Counted from the first letter of the stretch, positions 1-7,646 are shown. The stretch: 9,130 nucleotides of DNA from Gammaproteobacteria bacterium (GCA_018903185.1 JAHIQV010000405.1:1-9130), one strand, 5' to 3'. The notes: a model not told the origin generated them from the letters alone. Numbers and translations: made by a program.

Positions 1-671
1 AGGAACTGGGCGCTCCGATCATCATGCACGACTTCCTCACCGGCGGCTTCACCGCCAACACGAGCCTGGCCAACTGGTGCCGTGACAACGGCATGCTGCT
101 GCACATCCACCGTGCCATGCACGCCGTGCTGGACCGCAACCCGCACCACGGCATCCACTTCCGCGTGCTCAGCAAGTGCCTGCGCCTGTCGGGTGGTGAC
201 CACCTGCACTCCGGCACCGTGGTGGGCAAGCTCGAAGGCGATCGTGAGGCCACGCTGGGCTGGATCGACATCATGCGCGACTCGTTCATCAAGGAAGACC
301 GCAGCCGCGGCATCTTTTTCGACCAGGACTTCGGTTCGATGCCGGGCATGTTCCCGGTCGCCTCGGGCGGCATCCACGTGTGGCACATGCCCGCGCTGGT
401 CAACATCTTCGGCGACGACTCCTGCCTGCAGTTCGGTGGCGGAACGCTGGGTCACCCCTGGGGCAATGCGGCGGGCGCCTGTGCCAACCGCGTGGCGGTC
501 GAGGCCTGCGTCAAGGCCCGCAACGAAGGCGTGGCGGTGGAAAAAGAGGGCAAGACCGTGCTGATGGATGCCGCCAAGCACTCGCCCGAACTCAAGATCG
601 CCATGGAAACCTGGAAAGAGATCAAGTTCGAGTTCGACACAGTGGACAAGCTCGACGTGGCGCACAAGTGA
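1..671 (+). CDS. cbbL: Form I RuBisCO large subunit, 3' part (5' end outside window)
   Basis: This is the C-terminal part of the large subunit of ribulose-1,5-bisphosphate carboxylase/oxygenase, which fixes CO2 onto RuBP in the Calvin cycle. The reading frame is open from base 3 (222 residues visible) to TGA at 669-671, so roughly the first 250 residues of a ~470-residue protein lie upstream. Visible active-site landmarks in order are HIHRAMHAV (bases 102-128, catalytic His and Arg), the loop-6 motif [10 protein letters not shown] (its Lys codon is at 228-230), [12 protein letters not shown], and the phosphate-binding [13 protein letters not shown]. These and the C-terminal sequence fit the green-type form IA group rather than red-type IC/ID; that subgroup call is from memory. 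All active-site residues that can be checked are present, so it should be functional. It is followed by cbbS after a 132-base spacer, the standard form I order, and then by cbbQ/cbbO; no carboxysome shell genes are visible. Confidence 0.97.
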   Translation, partial: ELGAPIIMHDFLTGGFTANTSLANWCRDNGMLLHIHRAMHAVLDRNPHHGIHFRVLSKCLRLSGGDHLHSGTVVGKLEGDREATLGWIDIMRDSFIKEDRSRGIFFDQDFGSMPGMFPVASGGIHVWHMPALVNIFGDDSCLQFGGGTLGHPWGNAAGACANRVAVEACVKARNEGVAVEKEGKTVLMDAAKHSPELKIAMETWKEIKFEFDTVDKLDVAHK

Positions 672-770
672 ACCTGTCGATTTCGATCCATGACTTTGTC
701 GCAAAGCCTTGCCGTGCCTTCAGCACTGTCTGCGGCTTTGCTTCGCGTCCTGAATCGAACTTGACAGGTT
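671..770 (+). other. Long imperfect stem-loop filling the cbbL-cbbS spacer
   Basis: The spacer folds back on itself. The outer arms 671-692 and 749-770 pair at 19 of 22 positions, counting one G-U, beginning with a perfect 8-bp stretch (AACCTGTC with GACAGGTT). The pairing runs on at 693-694 with 747-748, and after an internal loop an inner 8-bp stem forms between 701-708 (GCAAAGCC) and 734-741 (GGCTTTGC). The base of the stem overlaps the last base of the cbbL stop codon. A T-run lies at 785-790 but is 14 nt beyond the stem, so this does not look like an intrinsic terminator. A hairpin between co-transcribed genes can stabilise the upstream message or set subunit stoichiometry; such a role here is inference. 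It could also be a genome-dispersed inverted repeat. Confidence 0.7.
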
Positions 771-803
771 CGGACGCAGCGCTATTTTTTAAAGGAACCC
801 ATC

Positions 804-1157
804 ATGAGCATGCAAGACTACACCTCACGACTCTCCGACCCTGCCAGCCGCAAGTTCGAGACCTTTTCCTACCTGCCGGCCATGACCGATGCGGATATCC
901 GCAAACAGGTCGAGTACCTGGTGAAAAAGGGCTGGAACCCCGCGATCGAACACACCGAGCCGCAGTACCTGATGGACTCCTACTGGTACATGTGGAAGTT
1001 GCCGATGTTCGGTGAGACCGACGTGGACAAGGTGCTGGCCGAAGCCGCAGCCTGCCGCAAGGCCAACCCGGACAACCATGTGCGCCTGATCGGCTACAAC
1101 AACTTCTCGCAGTCGCAGGGCACCTCGATGGTGATCTATCGCGGGAAAACGGTGTAA
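804..1157 (+). CDS. cbbS: Form I RuBisCO small subunit
   Basis: This gene encodes the 117-residue small subunit that caps the CbbL octamer to give the L8S8 form I holoenzyme. Recognisable family sequence includes [18 protein letters not shown] near the N terminus, [27 protein letters not shown], and the C-terminal [19 protein letters not shown]. The length is normal for form IA small subunits, and there is no carboxysomal fusion or plastid-type insertion. The ATG at 804 is preceded by AAAGGAA at 791-797, a good ribosome binding site. A second in-frame ATG at 810 would lose only two residues and is less well placed. It lies in the same orientation as cbbL and probably on the same transcript, after an unusually structured spacer. 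It is followed by 289 bases of repeats before cbbQ1. Confidence 0.97.
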   Translation: MSMQDYTSRLSDPASRKFETFSYLPAMTDADIRKQVEYLVKKGWNPAIEHTEPQYLMDSYWYMWKLPMFGETDVDKVLAEAAACRKANPDNHVRLIGYNNFSQSQGTSMVIYRGKTV

Positions 1158-1202
1158 CTGTTGATCCCCCCGCGCCGCCTGCGGCGTCACCCCCCAGGGG
1201 GC

Positions 1203-1239
1203 GATGCCTGTGGCCCGGCGAAGCCGGTTCCACGGCATC
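1203..1239 (+). other. Strong stem-loop downstream of cbbS
   Basis: GATGCC (1203-1208) pairs with GGCATC (1234-1239), GTGG (1210-1213) with CCAC (1230-1233), and CCGGC (1215-1219) with GCCGG (1223-1227) around a GAA loop. That gives 15 pairs with small bulges. No T-run follows (the next bases are TCTGGTTACTG), so it is not a classic intrinsic terminator. A smaller GC hairpin lies just upstream at 1173-1186. I remember similar GC hairpins as dispersed intergenic repeats in Comamonadaceae. A role as a 3' mRNA stabiliser or leaky terminator that lowers cbbQO expression relative to cbbLS is possible but only inferred. Confidence 0.6.
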
Positions 1240-1301
1240 TCTGGTTACTGCACGCGCTCCGGACGTTTGGTTGGAATTTCTTCTCAACTGATCGCCCGTG
1301 A

Positions 1302-1395
1302 GCGTGGTGCGGTGTGGCCGACGCAGTGAGGTAAAGGGGGAGACGGCCGCAGGCCGTCGGAGGACACGAACGGAGTTGGCCGCGCCGCGTCACGC
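1302..1395 (+). repeat. Structured repeat motif, copy A (upstream of cbbQ1)
   Basis: The outer stem is 1302-1322 with 1375-1395: 21 consecutive pairs, five of them G-U when read as + strand RNA, and no mismatch. Inside lie a 19-nt purine-rich strand (1323-1341, containing GAGGTAAAGGGGGA), a perfect 7-bp hairpin GACGGCC/GGCCGTC with a GCA triloop (1342-1358), and a 16-nt strand (1359-1374, starting GGAGGACACGA). The two internal strands match copies B and C in sequence and exactly in length, while the stems do not. The element ends 51 nt before the cbbQ1 start and would be in the leader of cbbQ1 or the cbbS-cbbQ1 part of a common transcript. Confidence 0.8.
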
Positions 1396-1446
1396 GGTGC
1401 AGGCCAACGCCAATGGACAACGAGTGCAAGGTCTGTGGAGACGAAC

Positions 1447-2250
1447 ATGAGCGAAACACTAGACGCCTACCGCGTCGCACAGCAACCCTATTACCGCCCG
1501 GTGGCCGATGAGGTCGAACTGTACGAGGCCGCGTACTCGGTGCGCATGCCCATGATGCTCAAGGGCCCCACCGGCTGCGGCAAGACACGCTTTGTCGAGT
1601 ACATGGCGTGGAAGCTGAACAAGCCGCTGATCACCGTGGCCTGCAACGAAGACATGACGGCCAGTGACTTGGTTGGCCGCTTCTTGCTGGACGCCCAGGG
1701 CACCCGCTGGCAGGACGGCCCGCTGGCCATGGCCGCGCGCCTGGGCGCCATCTGCTACCTTGACGAAGTCGTTGAGGCGCGGCAAGACACCACCGTGGTG
1801 ATCCATCCGCTGACCGACAACCGCCGCGTGTTGCCGCTGGAGAAAAAGGGCGAGCTGGTCAAGGCCCACCCGGACTTCCAGATCGTCATCTCCTACAACC
1901 CGGGCTACCAGAGTCTGATGAAGGACTTGAAACAGTCCACCAAGCAGCGCTTCGGTGCGCTGGATTTCAACTACCCGGAACACGACATCGAAGCGGAGAT
2001 CGTGGCCCACGAAACCGGCGTGAGCCTGGACGTGGCGGGCAAGCTGGTCGGCATCGCCGAGCGTGCACGCAACCTCAAGGGCCATGGCCTGGATGAAGGC
2101 ATCTCCACCCGCATGCTGATCTACGCGGGCAGCCTGATCGCCAAAGGCGTGGCCGCTCAGGCCGCCTGCCGCGTGGCCCTGGTGCGCCCGATCACGGACG
2201 ACCCGGACATGCGCGATGCGCTGGATGCAGCGGTTTCGACATTCTTCTGA
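1447..2250 (+). CDS. cbbQ: CbbQ-type AAA+ RuBisCO activase ATPase, form I-linked copy
   Basis: This is a MoxR-family AAA+ ATPase of 267 residues that acts with CbbO as a RuBisCO activase, using ATP to remodel inhibited RuBisCO and release tightly bound sugar phosphates. Visible motifs are Walker A GPTGCGKT (residues 40-47), Walker B ICYLDE (102-107), sensor-1-like VISYNPG (about 147-153), a probable Arg finger in STKQRF (Arg168), and a GISTR motif near 218-222. ATG 1447 is chosen because GGAG at 1437-1440 lies six bases upstream; a GTG at 1435 is in frame but lacks a suitable site. The paralogue at 7860 has the same length and near-collinear motifs. The gene ends seven bases before cbbO, so translation is probably coupled. 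Its position after cbbLS implies that form I RuBisCO is its substrate. Confidence 0.95.
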   Translation: MSETLDAYRVAQQPYYRPVADEVELYEAAYSVRMPMMLKGPTGCGKTRFVEYMAWKLNKPLITVACNEDMTASDLVGRFLLDAQGTRWQDGPLAMAARLGAICYLDEVVEARQDTTVVIHPLTDNRRVLPLEKKGELVKAHPDFQIVISYNPGYQSLMKDLKQSTKQRFGALDFNYPEHDIEAEIVAHETGVSLDVAGKLVGIAERARNLKGHGLDEGISTRMLIYAGSLIAKGVAAQAACRVALVRPITDDPDMRDALDAAVSTFF

Positions 2251-2257
2251 TATCGCC

Positions 2258-4615
2258 ATGAGCGTTCACCTGCACGACCACACCGAGTGGACCGACCAGC
2301 TGGAGCCGGCTTCGCGCGAGCTGCTGGAGCGCAGCTGGCCCGATGCGACCAAGGCGTTTTCGGCGCGTGGACTGGACAACTACGTGAAGGGCGCCGCCGC
2401 GCTGCGCGGTCTTGGCCGTGGCCACGAACTGGTCAACGCCTGGATCGACGGCGCGCCACAGGTGGCGCAGGAGATCGGCGAGGACGTGGTTGGTGAACTG
2501 GCCACCACCGCGCTCATGCTCGCGTCCAAGACATCGGGTGCGGTGATCGAGCTGGTGCTGGCGACCGCGCCCACCGCCGCGCGCCGCCTGGCCGATGGCG
2601 CGTTGTTCATGCAGTACCTCCAGTTCCTCAACACCCTGGTGGCGCAGGCGCCGCGCGGGCTGCGGCCCATGCTGGGCCAGCTGGACGCGCTGTTCGGTCA
2701 GCTCACGCTCGGCGGCCTGCGGCGCTGGGCGACCTGGGGCGCGCAGGCGCACCGCACGAACTACGAAGAACAGGTCGCGTACTTCGGCCTGCAGTCCAAA
2801 GAGTCGCTGGCCATGTTGCAGAAGGAACGCAAGGGCACGCTGCTGGTGGACGTGCAGCGGCGCATCAACATGTACCTGCGCGCGCTCTGGGGGCGCGACT
2901 TCTTCATGCGCCCCACGGCGGGCGACTACGAGAGCCGTGAGGGCTACCGCCCCTTCATCGAGGACTATTTCATCCACCTGCCCGACGCGTATGACGCGGT
3001 GGAGGGCAACGCCGGCCCGGTGGACGCCACACAGCTCTACCGCGCCGCCGCCGCGCACGCCGCCTCGCACGTGGTGTTCACGCGCCAGCCGATCTCGGCC
3101 GAATCGCTGAACCCGTGGCAGATGGCGGTGATCGGTCTGATGGAAGACGCTCGGGTGGAATCGCTGACGCTGGCGCGCTTTCCCGGCATGCGCCCGCTCT
3201 GGGCCCAACTGCACACCGTGACCGCCACTCAGTGCGCCACGGCAGGCGACTGGCTCAACCGCCTGGCGCGCGCGCTGCTCGACCCCGCCTTTGAAGACGC
3301 GCATCCCTGGATCGCCCAGGGCCGCGCGCTGCTGGCCGAGGCGCTGCCGCGCATGCAGGCAGCACCGCATGACAACACCGTGTCGTGGGAACTCGGCGTG
3401 CAACTGGCGCACAGCTACCGCGAGCTCACGTTGGGGCCCAGCTACCAGCCGCGCACCGATCTGCAAAGCGCGACCTATCGCGACGACAACCGCTACTTCT
3501 GGGCCTTTGACGGTTTTGACTTTGAACGTTCCATCGCTGCGGGATACGAGCCACCGCAGCAGGTGCGCAAGCAGGTCGGTCTGATGGAGTTCGTCAACGA
3601 GCTGGAAGTGGAGGGCGCGGGCGACGATGCGCAGGAGGTCTGGGTACTGGGCACCGAGCTCTTCCCGTACGAAGATCTGGGTGTGTCCTTCAACCAAAGC
3701 GAAGGTCGCGAGCCGGTGCTGCCGCCGGTGCACTACGGCGAATGGGACCACATGATCCAGCTCGAACGCCCGGCTTGGGCCACGGTGCAGGAACGCCGAC
3801 CCAAGGTCGGCGACGTGGCGGTGATCGACGGCATCCTCGTCGAGCACCGGCGCCTGATCGGCCGCATGAAGTACATCCTGGACGCGATGCAGCCACAAGG
3901 TGTGCAGCGCATCCGCAAGCTCGAAGACGGCGACGACATCGACCTCAACGCGGCGCTCGCGTCGGTGATCGAGATGCGCATGGGCCGCCAGCCCGATCCG
4001 CGCATCATGATGCGCAGTGTGCGCAAGACGCGCGACATCTCGGTGCTGGTGCTGCTTGATCTCTCGCAGTCCACCAACGACAAGGTGGCCGGGCAGGACC
4101 ACACGGTGCTCGAACTCACGCGTTCGGCCTGCGCGCTGCTGGCGGATGCGATCCAGAAAGTGGGTGACCCGTTCGCCATCCACGGCTTCTGCTCCGATGG
4201 CCGCCACGACGTGAACTACTGGCGATTCAAGGACTTTGACCAACCCTACGACAGTGTGGCCAAGGCGCGCCTGGCCGGCATGGAAGGGCAGCTCTCCACC
4301 CGCATGGGCGCGGCCGTCCGCCACGCCGCGGCGGCGCTGAAGGCGCAGCGCAGCAGCAAAAAGCTGCTTCTGGTCATCACCGACGGTGAACCCGCCGACG
4401 TGGACGTGCGCGACCCGCAGTACCTGCGTCACGACACGAAAAAAGCGGTGGAAGAAGCGGGCCGAAACGGCGTCATGACCTACTGCATGAGCCTGGACCC
4501 GCGCGCCGACCAGTACGTTCGCCGCATCTTCGGCGAGCGCAACTACCTGGTGGTGGACAAGGTGGAACGCCTGCCCGAGAAGCTGCCGGTCCTGTATGCT
4601 GGATTGACCCGATAA
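2258..4615 (+). CDS. cbbO: CbbO-type von Willebrand A adaptor of RuBisCO activase, form I-linked copy
   Basis: This 785-residue protein is the adaptor that binds the CbbQ hexamer and recruits RuBisCO for ATP-driven activation. The C-terminal von Willebrand factor A domain begins near residue 590. Its metal-ion (MIDAS) motif is intact: DLSQS at residues 601-605, a Thr in STRMG (Thr681) and an Asp in ITDGEP (Asp709). The N-terminal ~580 residues are the CbbO-specific, mostly helical part, with no membrane segment seen. The start at ATG 2258 gives MSVHLHDHTEW; an earlier in-frame ATG at 2216 lies inside cbbQ and is unlikely. There is no clear Shine-Dalgarno, and the cbbQ stop is seven bases upstream, so translational reinitiation is likely. 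By family knowledge the VWA domain contacts RuBisCO and the rest docks on CbbQ. Confidence 0.94.
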   Translation: MSVHLHDHTEWTDQLEPASRELLERSWPDATKAFSARGLDNYVKGAAALRGLGRGHELVNAWIDGAPQVAQEIGEDVVGELATTALMLASKTSGAVIELVLATAPTAARRLADGALFMQYLQFLNTLVAQAPRGLRPMLGQLDALFGQLTLGGLRRWATWGAQAHRTNYEEQVAYFGLQSKESLAMLQKERKGTLLVDVQRRINMYLRALWGRDFFMRPTAGDYESREGYRPFIEDYFIHLPDAYDAVEGNAGPVDATQLYRAAAAHAASHVVFTRQPISAESLNPWQMAVIGLMEDARVESLTLARFPGMRPLWAQLHTVTATQCATAGDWLNRLARALLDPAFEDAHPWIAQGRALLAEALPRMQAAPHDNTVSWELGVQLAHSYRELTLGPSYQPRTDLQSATYRDDNRYFWAFDGFDFERSIAAGYEPPQQVRKQVGLMEFVNELEVEGAGDDAQEVWVLGTELFPYEDLGVSFNQSEGREPVLPPVHYGEWDHMIQLERPAWATVQERRPKVGDVAVIDGILVEHRRLIGRMKYILDAMQPQGVQRIRKLEDGDDIDLNAALASVIEMRMGRQPDPRIMMRSVRKTRDISVLVLLDLSQSTNDKVAGQDHTVLELTRSACALLADAIQKVGDPFAIHGFCSDGRHDVNYWRFKDFDQPYDSVAKARLAGMEGQLSTRMGAAVRHAAAALKAQRSSKKLLLVITDGEPADVDVRDPQYLRHDTKKAVEEAGRNGVMTYCMSLDPRADQYVRRIFGERNYLVVDKVERLPEKLPVLYAGLTR

Positions 4616-4629
4616 CCTGGACTCCCACC

Positions 4630-4947
4630 ATGAGCATCATCCAAAGCCGTACGAAAACCTATGCGGGTATCGACAACGAAGAACACAACGGCATGACCAT
4701 GACCGGGCGCATCATCCGCGATGCTTGGGTCTTCGGCCTGCTGCCCGAGGGCGAGGGTTTTGCCGGCAAGAACGCGGGCGATCTCCAGAACCTGTTCGAG
4801 GCCGTGCACAAGGCCTGGGAGCCCTATGGGCAGTTGCCCAGTCGCCTGCCGACCGAACTGGCCGAGCGCCACGCGCGCATCCACGCCGAAGCGGTGGAAC
4901 GCGCCAAGGGGATGGGTTGGGACGCCGAGCTGGGCGAAGACGACTGA
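4630..4947 (+). CDS. Small conserved-looking hypothetical protein downstream of cbbO1
   Basis: This is a 105-residue protein whose family I do not recognise. It begins 14 bases after the cbbO stop, in the same direction, so it is probably the last gene of the cbbLSQO operon. It has no signal peptide, membrane segment or cysteine. A central stretch (about residues 23-60, GRIIRDAWVFGLLPEGEGF onward) looks globular. The C-terminal third is charged and probably helical (ELAERHARIHAEAVERAKGMGW) and ends in an acidic tail. The start is uncertain: upstream of 4630 there is only a weak GGA, and in-frame ATGs at 4693 and 4699 would give shorter proteins. Codon use is GC-rich like its neighbours. It is not acRAF/PCD-like or a carboxysome protein as far as I can see. 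A role in RuBisCO activation or assembly is suggested only by its position. Confidence 0.75.
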   Translation: MSIIQSRTKTYAGIDNEEHNGMTMTGRIIRDAWVFGLLPEGEGFAGKNAGDLQNLFEAVHKAWEPYGQLPSRLPTELAERHARIHAEAVERAKGMGWDAELGEDD

Positions 4948-4958
4948 AGCCGCTTTGC

Positions 4959-4986
4959 CTTCAGCGCGATCACTTCATTGCTGAAG
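4959..4986. other. Stem-loop between convergent genes
   Basis: CTTCAGC at 4959-4965 pairs with GCTGAAG at 4980-4986 around a 14-nt loop. It lies in the 107-base gap between the small gene and the convergent cbbR stop. No T-run follows on either strand, so a terminator role is possible by position but weakly supported. The same gap holds a 10-bp direct repeat GCCGCTTTGC at 4949-4958 and 5010-5019. Confidence 0.35.
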
Positions 4987-5054
4987 TCCTGGCCGTGACA
5001 GCACGATCTGCCGCTTTGCGCCTTGAATGCCAATCGGTATGAACCGTATGCGTC

Positions 5055-6008
5055 TCAAGGCATGGCGGAGCTGGCCTGGGGCAACTTCAGCAGGGGACCG
5101 TACTTGGCGGCCAAGTGTCCTTCAGCGTGTTCGAGCATGAAGTAGCGGAAGGCTTCAGCCGCGGGTGAGAGAAGTTTCGCGCGCGTGTGCACGATGTTCC
5201 ACGCCCGCACCACCGGCGCGCCGCGCACGTCCAGCACCTGGATCAGGCCGTTTTCCAGCTCAAGCCCTATGGTGTGCAGTGACAGGAAGCCCAGGCCCAG
5301 CCCGGCCATGACGGCCTGCTTGATGGTTTCGTTGCTGTTGAGCTGCATCTGCAGGCGGGGCTCGACGCGTGCATCGACAAAGAATTTCTCCATTGCGGCG
5401 CGCGTGCCGGAGCCGACCTCACGCACGATGAAGTCGTAGGGGCGCAGGTCTTCGACCTCCAGATCGCCTTGCTGGCCCAGCGGGTGTTTGGGTGCGCTCA
5501 CAAAAACGTGCGGATGCGCAGCGAAGGGCTCGGCCCGCGTGTCCAGTTCTTTGGGCGGACGCCCCATGACGGCGATGTCCACATCGTTGTTCTGCAGCAT
5601 GCCCACCAGCTGGTCGCGGTTGCCGATGGCCAGCCTCAATTCGACACCGCGGTGCTTGTCGAGGAATTCGCCGAGCAGGCCCATGAGGAAATACTTGGCC
5701 GTGCCCACCATGCCCACCGTCAGCACGCCGACTTCGGCACGCTTGAGCCGCGCGGCCACGTCTTCGGCGTCCTTGAGCGAGGCCAGGATCTTGCGCGCGT
5801 GCACGAGGATGTACTCGCCCGCAGTGGTCAGGCTGACCTGCCGACCACTGCGCTCAAACAGGGGCATGCCCACACGCTCCTCAAACTCCTTGATCTGCAT
5901 GGTCACAGCGGGCGGCGTCAGGTGCAGTGCTTCGGCCGCGCGGGCAAAGCTCAACTGCCGCGCCACCTCGTTGAAGACGCGCAATTGGCGGAAGGTGGTG
6001 TTTTTCAT
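5055..6008 (-). CDS. cbbR: LysR-type regulator of RuBisCO operons
   Basis: This 317-residue LysR-type transcriptional regulator matches CbbR, which activates Calvin-cycle operons in response to metabolites (RuBP, PEP, ATP or NADPH, depending on species). The N terminus MKNTTFRQLRVFNEVARQLSF followed by ARAAEALHLTPPAVTMQIKE (residues 22-41) is the winged helix-turn-helix. Residues from about 90 onward form the two-lobed effector-binding domain (GVLTVGMVGTAKYF, GLGLGFLSLHTIGLELE). The start ATG (complement of 6006-6008) gives the usual CbbR N terminus; no clear ribosome binding site is seen upstream. It is transcribed divergently from cbbM over 114 bases and convergently to the form I operon. 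The adjacent-gene rule for LysR regulators makes cbbM-cbbQ2-cbbO2 its prime target, with likely autoregulation. A second cbbR upstream of cbbL outside the window cannot be excluded. Confidence 0.93.
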   Translation of the reverse strand: MKNTTFRQLRVFNEVARQLSFARAAEALHLTPPAVTMQIKEFEERVGMPLFERSGRQVSLTTAGEYILVHARKILASLKDAEDVAARLKRAEVGVLTVGMVGTAKYFLMGLLGEFLDKHRGVELRLAIGNRDQLVGMLQNNDVDIAVMGRPPKELDTRAEPFAAHPHVFVSAPKHPLGQQGDLEVEDLRPYDFIVREVGSGTRAAMEKFFVDARVEPRLQMQLNSNETIKQAVMAGLGLGFLSLHTIGLELENGLIQVLDVRGAPVVRAWNIVHTRAKLLSPAAEAFRYFMLEHAEGHLAAKYGPLLKLPQASSAMP

Positions 6009-6122
6009 TAAGGTAAAGCTGAATCGAATGACGACAATATTTGAATTTACCTGATGCTAAAGGTTTTCTAAAGTCCAGTCTTATCTAAAACCTGAACCCC
6101 CTGAACCTCAACGGAGACAAGC
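6009..6122. promoter_or_regulatory. Divergent cbbR-cbbM promoter/operator region
   Basis: This 114-base spacer is clearly richer in A+T than its surroundings. It contains several LysR-like boxes: TTTA-N8-TAAA at 6046-6061 and TGA-N7-TGA at 6042-6054, both fitting the TNA-N7/8-TNA pattern described for CbbR operators. It also contains two 7-bp dyads: AGGTAAA (6011-6017) with TTTACCT (6046-6052), and AGGTTTT (6061-6067) with AAAACCT (6087-6093). CCTGAAC is directly repeated at 6091-6097 and 6100-6106. TATCTA at 6082-6087 is a possible -10 for cbbM, but I see no convincing -35, as is common for LysR-activated promoters. GGAGA at 6113-6117 is the cbbM ribosome binding site, five bases before its ATG. 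Box assignments are pattern matches only. Confidence 0.65.
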
Positions 6123-7502
6123 ATGGACCAAAGCGCACGTTACGCCGACCTTAGCCTCAAGGAAGAAGACCTGATCGCCAAAGGGGGACACATCCTCGTG
6201 GCCTACAAGATGAAGCCCAAGGCCGGCCACGGCTACCTGGAGGCCGCGGCCCACTTTGCGGCCGAGTCGTCCACCGGCACCAACGTTGAGGTGAGCACCA
6301 CCGACGACTTCACCAAGGGCGTCGACGCGCTGGTGTACTCCATCGACGAAGCCACGGAAGACATGCGCATCGCGTACCCGATGGACCTGTTCGACCGCAA
6401 CGTCACCGACGGCCGCATGATGATGGTGTCCATCCTGACGCTGGTGATCGGCAACAACCAGGGCATGGGCGACATCGAGCACGCCAAGATCCACGACATC
6501 TACTTCCCCGAGCGCGCCATTCAGCTGTTTGACGGTCCGAGCAAGGACATCTCGGACATGTGGCGCGTGCTGGGTCGCCCGATCAAGGATGGCGGCTACA
6601 TCGCCGGCACGATCATCAAACCCAAGCTGGGCCTGCGCCCCGAGCCGTTCGCGGCCGCGGCGTATCAGTTCTGGCTGGGTGGCGACTTCATCAAGAACGA
6701 CGAGCCCCAGGGCAACCAGGTGTTCTGTCCGCTGAAGAAGGTGTTGCCGCTGGTGTACGACGCCATGAAGCGCGCCCAGGACGAAACCGGCGAGGCCAAG
6801 CTGTTCTCGATGAACATCACCGCCGACGACCACTACGAAATGCTGGCCCGTGCCGATTTCGCGCTGGAAACCTTCGGCCCCGATGCCGACAAACTGGCTT
6901 TCCTGGTGGACGGTTTCGTGGGTGGCCCGGGCATGATCACCACCGCCCGCCGCCAGTACCCAGGCCAGTACCTGCACTACCACCGCGCCGGCCACGGCAT
7001 GATCACCAGCCCCAGCGCCAAGCGCGGTTACACGGCTTTCGTGCTGGCCAAGATTTCGCGTCTGCAAGGTGCCTCGGGCATCCACGTCGGAACCATGGGC
7101 TACGGCAAGATGGAAGGCGAGAACTCGGACAAGAACATCGCCTACATGATCGAGCGCGACGAAGCCCAGGGCCCGGTCTACTACCAGAAGTGGTACGGCA
7201 TGAAGCCCACCACCCCGATCATCTCGGGCGGCATGAACGCGCTGCGTCTGCCGGGCTTCTTTGAAAACCTGGGCCACGGCAACGTGATCAACACCTCGGG
7301 TGGCGGCGCCTACGGTCACATCGATTCGCCCGCTGCCGGTGCGATCTCGCTGCGCCAGTCGTACGAGTGCTGGAAGTCGGGCGCCGACCCGATCGCCTAC
7401 GCCAAGGAGCACAAGGAATTCGCCCGCGCGTTTGCCTCGTTCCCTGGGGATGCGGACAAGCTGTACCCTGGCTGGCGCGAAAAATTGGGTGTTCACAAGT
7501 AA
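6123..7502 (+). CDS. cbbM: Form II RuBisCO (large subunit only)
   Basis: This 459-residue protein is form II RuBisCO, which works as an assembly of large subunits without a small subunit and generally serves at high CO2 or low O2. Residue numbering matches the Rhodospirillum rubrum enzyme directly: Glu48, Asn111, Lys166 and Lys168 in GTIIKPKLG, the carbamylated Lys191 with metal ligands Asp193 and Glu194 in GGDFIKNDE, His287-Arg288 in HYHRAGHG, His321, loop-6 Lys329 in [10 protein letters not shown], Ser368 in SGGMN, and the phosphate-binding SGGG near 392-395. All are intact, so it should be catalytically competent. The length is normal for the family. It starts at ATG 6123 behind GGAGA and ends in TAA at 7500-7502. 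No small-subunit gene follows; after 357 bases of structured repeats comes its own cbbQ/cbbO pair. Confidence 0.98.
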   Translation: MDQSARYADLSLKEEDLIAKGGHILVAYKMKPKAGHGYLEAAAHFAAESSTGTNVEVSTTDDFTKGVDALVYSIDEATEDMRIAYPMDLFDRNVTDGRMMMVSILTLVIGNNQGMGDIEHAKIHDIYFPERAIQLFDGPSKDISDMWRVLGRPIKDGGYIAGTIIKPKLGLRPEPFAAAAYQFWLGGDFIKNDEPQGNQVFCPLKKVLPLVYDAMKRAQDETGEAKLFSMNITADDHYEMLARADFALETFGPDADKLAFLVDGFVGGPGMITTARRQYPGQYLHYHRAGHGMITSPSAKRGYTAFVLAKISRLQGASGIHVGTMGYGKMEGENSDKNIAYMIERDEAQGPVYYQKWYGMKPTTPIISGGMNALRLPGFFENLGHGNVINTSGGGAYGHIDSPAAGAISLRQSYECWKSGADPIAYAKEHKEFARAFASFPGDADKLYPGWREKLGVHK

Positions 7503-7526
7503 CTCCCATCGTCTCTTTGGCGGGCG

Positions 7527-7646
7527 GCTGTTTCGGCCTCGGGGCCGCTGGGCGCACTGCGACGCTCGTGTCCCCCGGCGGCGTTCCGCCGCCTCCTCCT
7601 TTACCTCGCTTTGCAGTACACCCAGCGGCCCCGATTCCGAAGCAGC
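7527..7646 (-). repeat. Structured repeat motif, copy B (minus strand, downstream of cbbM)
   Basis: The core outer stem is 7541-7560 with 7613-7632: 20 positions pair in the - strand sense, two as G-U. It extends with interruptions to 7527-7540 and 7633-7646. Read on the - strand, it has the same 19-nt strand (7594-7612, containing GCGAGGTAAAGGAGGA), a 7-bp hairpin GGCGGCG/CGCCGCC with a GAA triloop (7577-7593), and the 16-nt strand (7561-7576, GGGGGACACGAGCGTC). Internal strand lengths are identical to copies A and C. It starts about 24 bases after the cbbM stop and points back toward cbbM. Confidence 0.75.

Noticed and set aside
671..790. cbbL-cbbS hairpin plus T-run as an intrinsic terminator or attenuator
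   Set aside because: The T-run at 785-790 is 14 nt beyond the stem and directly precedes the cbbS ribosome binding site, so the geometry is wrong.
1166..1202. Possible fourth, degenerate minus-strand copy of the structured motif
   Set aside because: Only the inner GC hairpin with a GCA loop and a G-run are reminiscent. The diagnostic GTAAAGG strand and an outer stem are missing.
2216..2257. Earlier ATG start for cbbO1 at 2216
   Set aside because: It would overlap cbbQ1 by 35 bases and add 14 residues with no family resemblance. ATG 2258, seven bases after the cbbQ1 stop, gives a natural N terminus.
2192..4432. A 746-codon open frame on the - strand across cbbO1
   Set aside because: It is antisense to a gene with an intact, recognisable VWA/MIDAS domain. 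Its composition (His, Arg, Val, Gln rich) is the usual shadow of GC-rich coding DNA, and no domain is recognisable.
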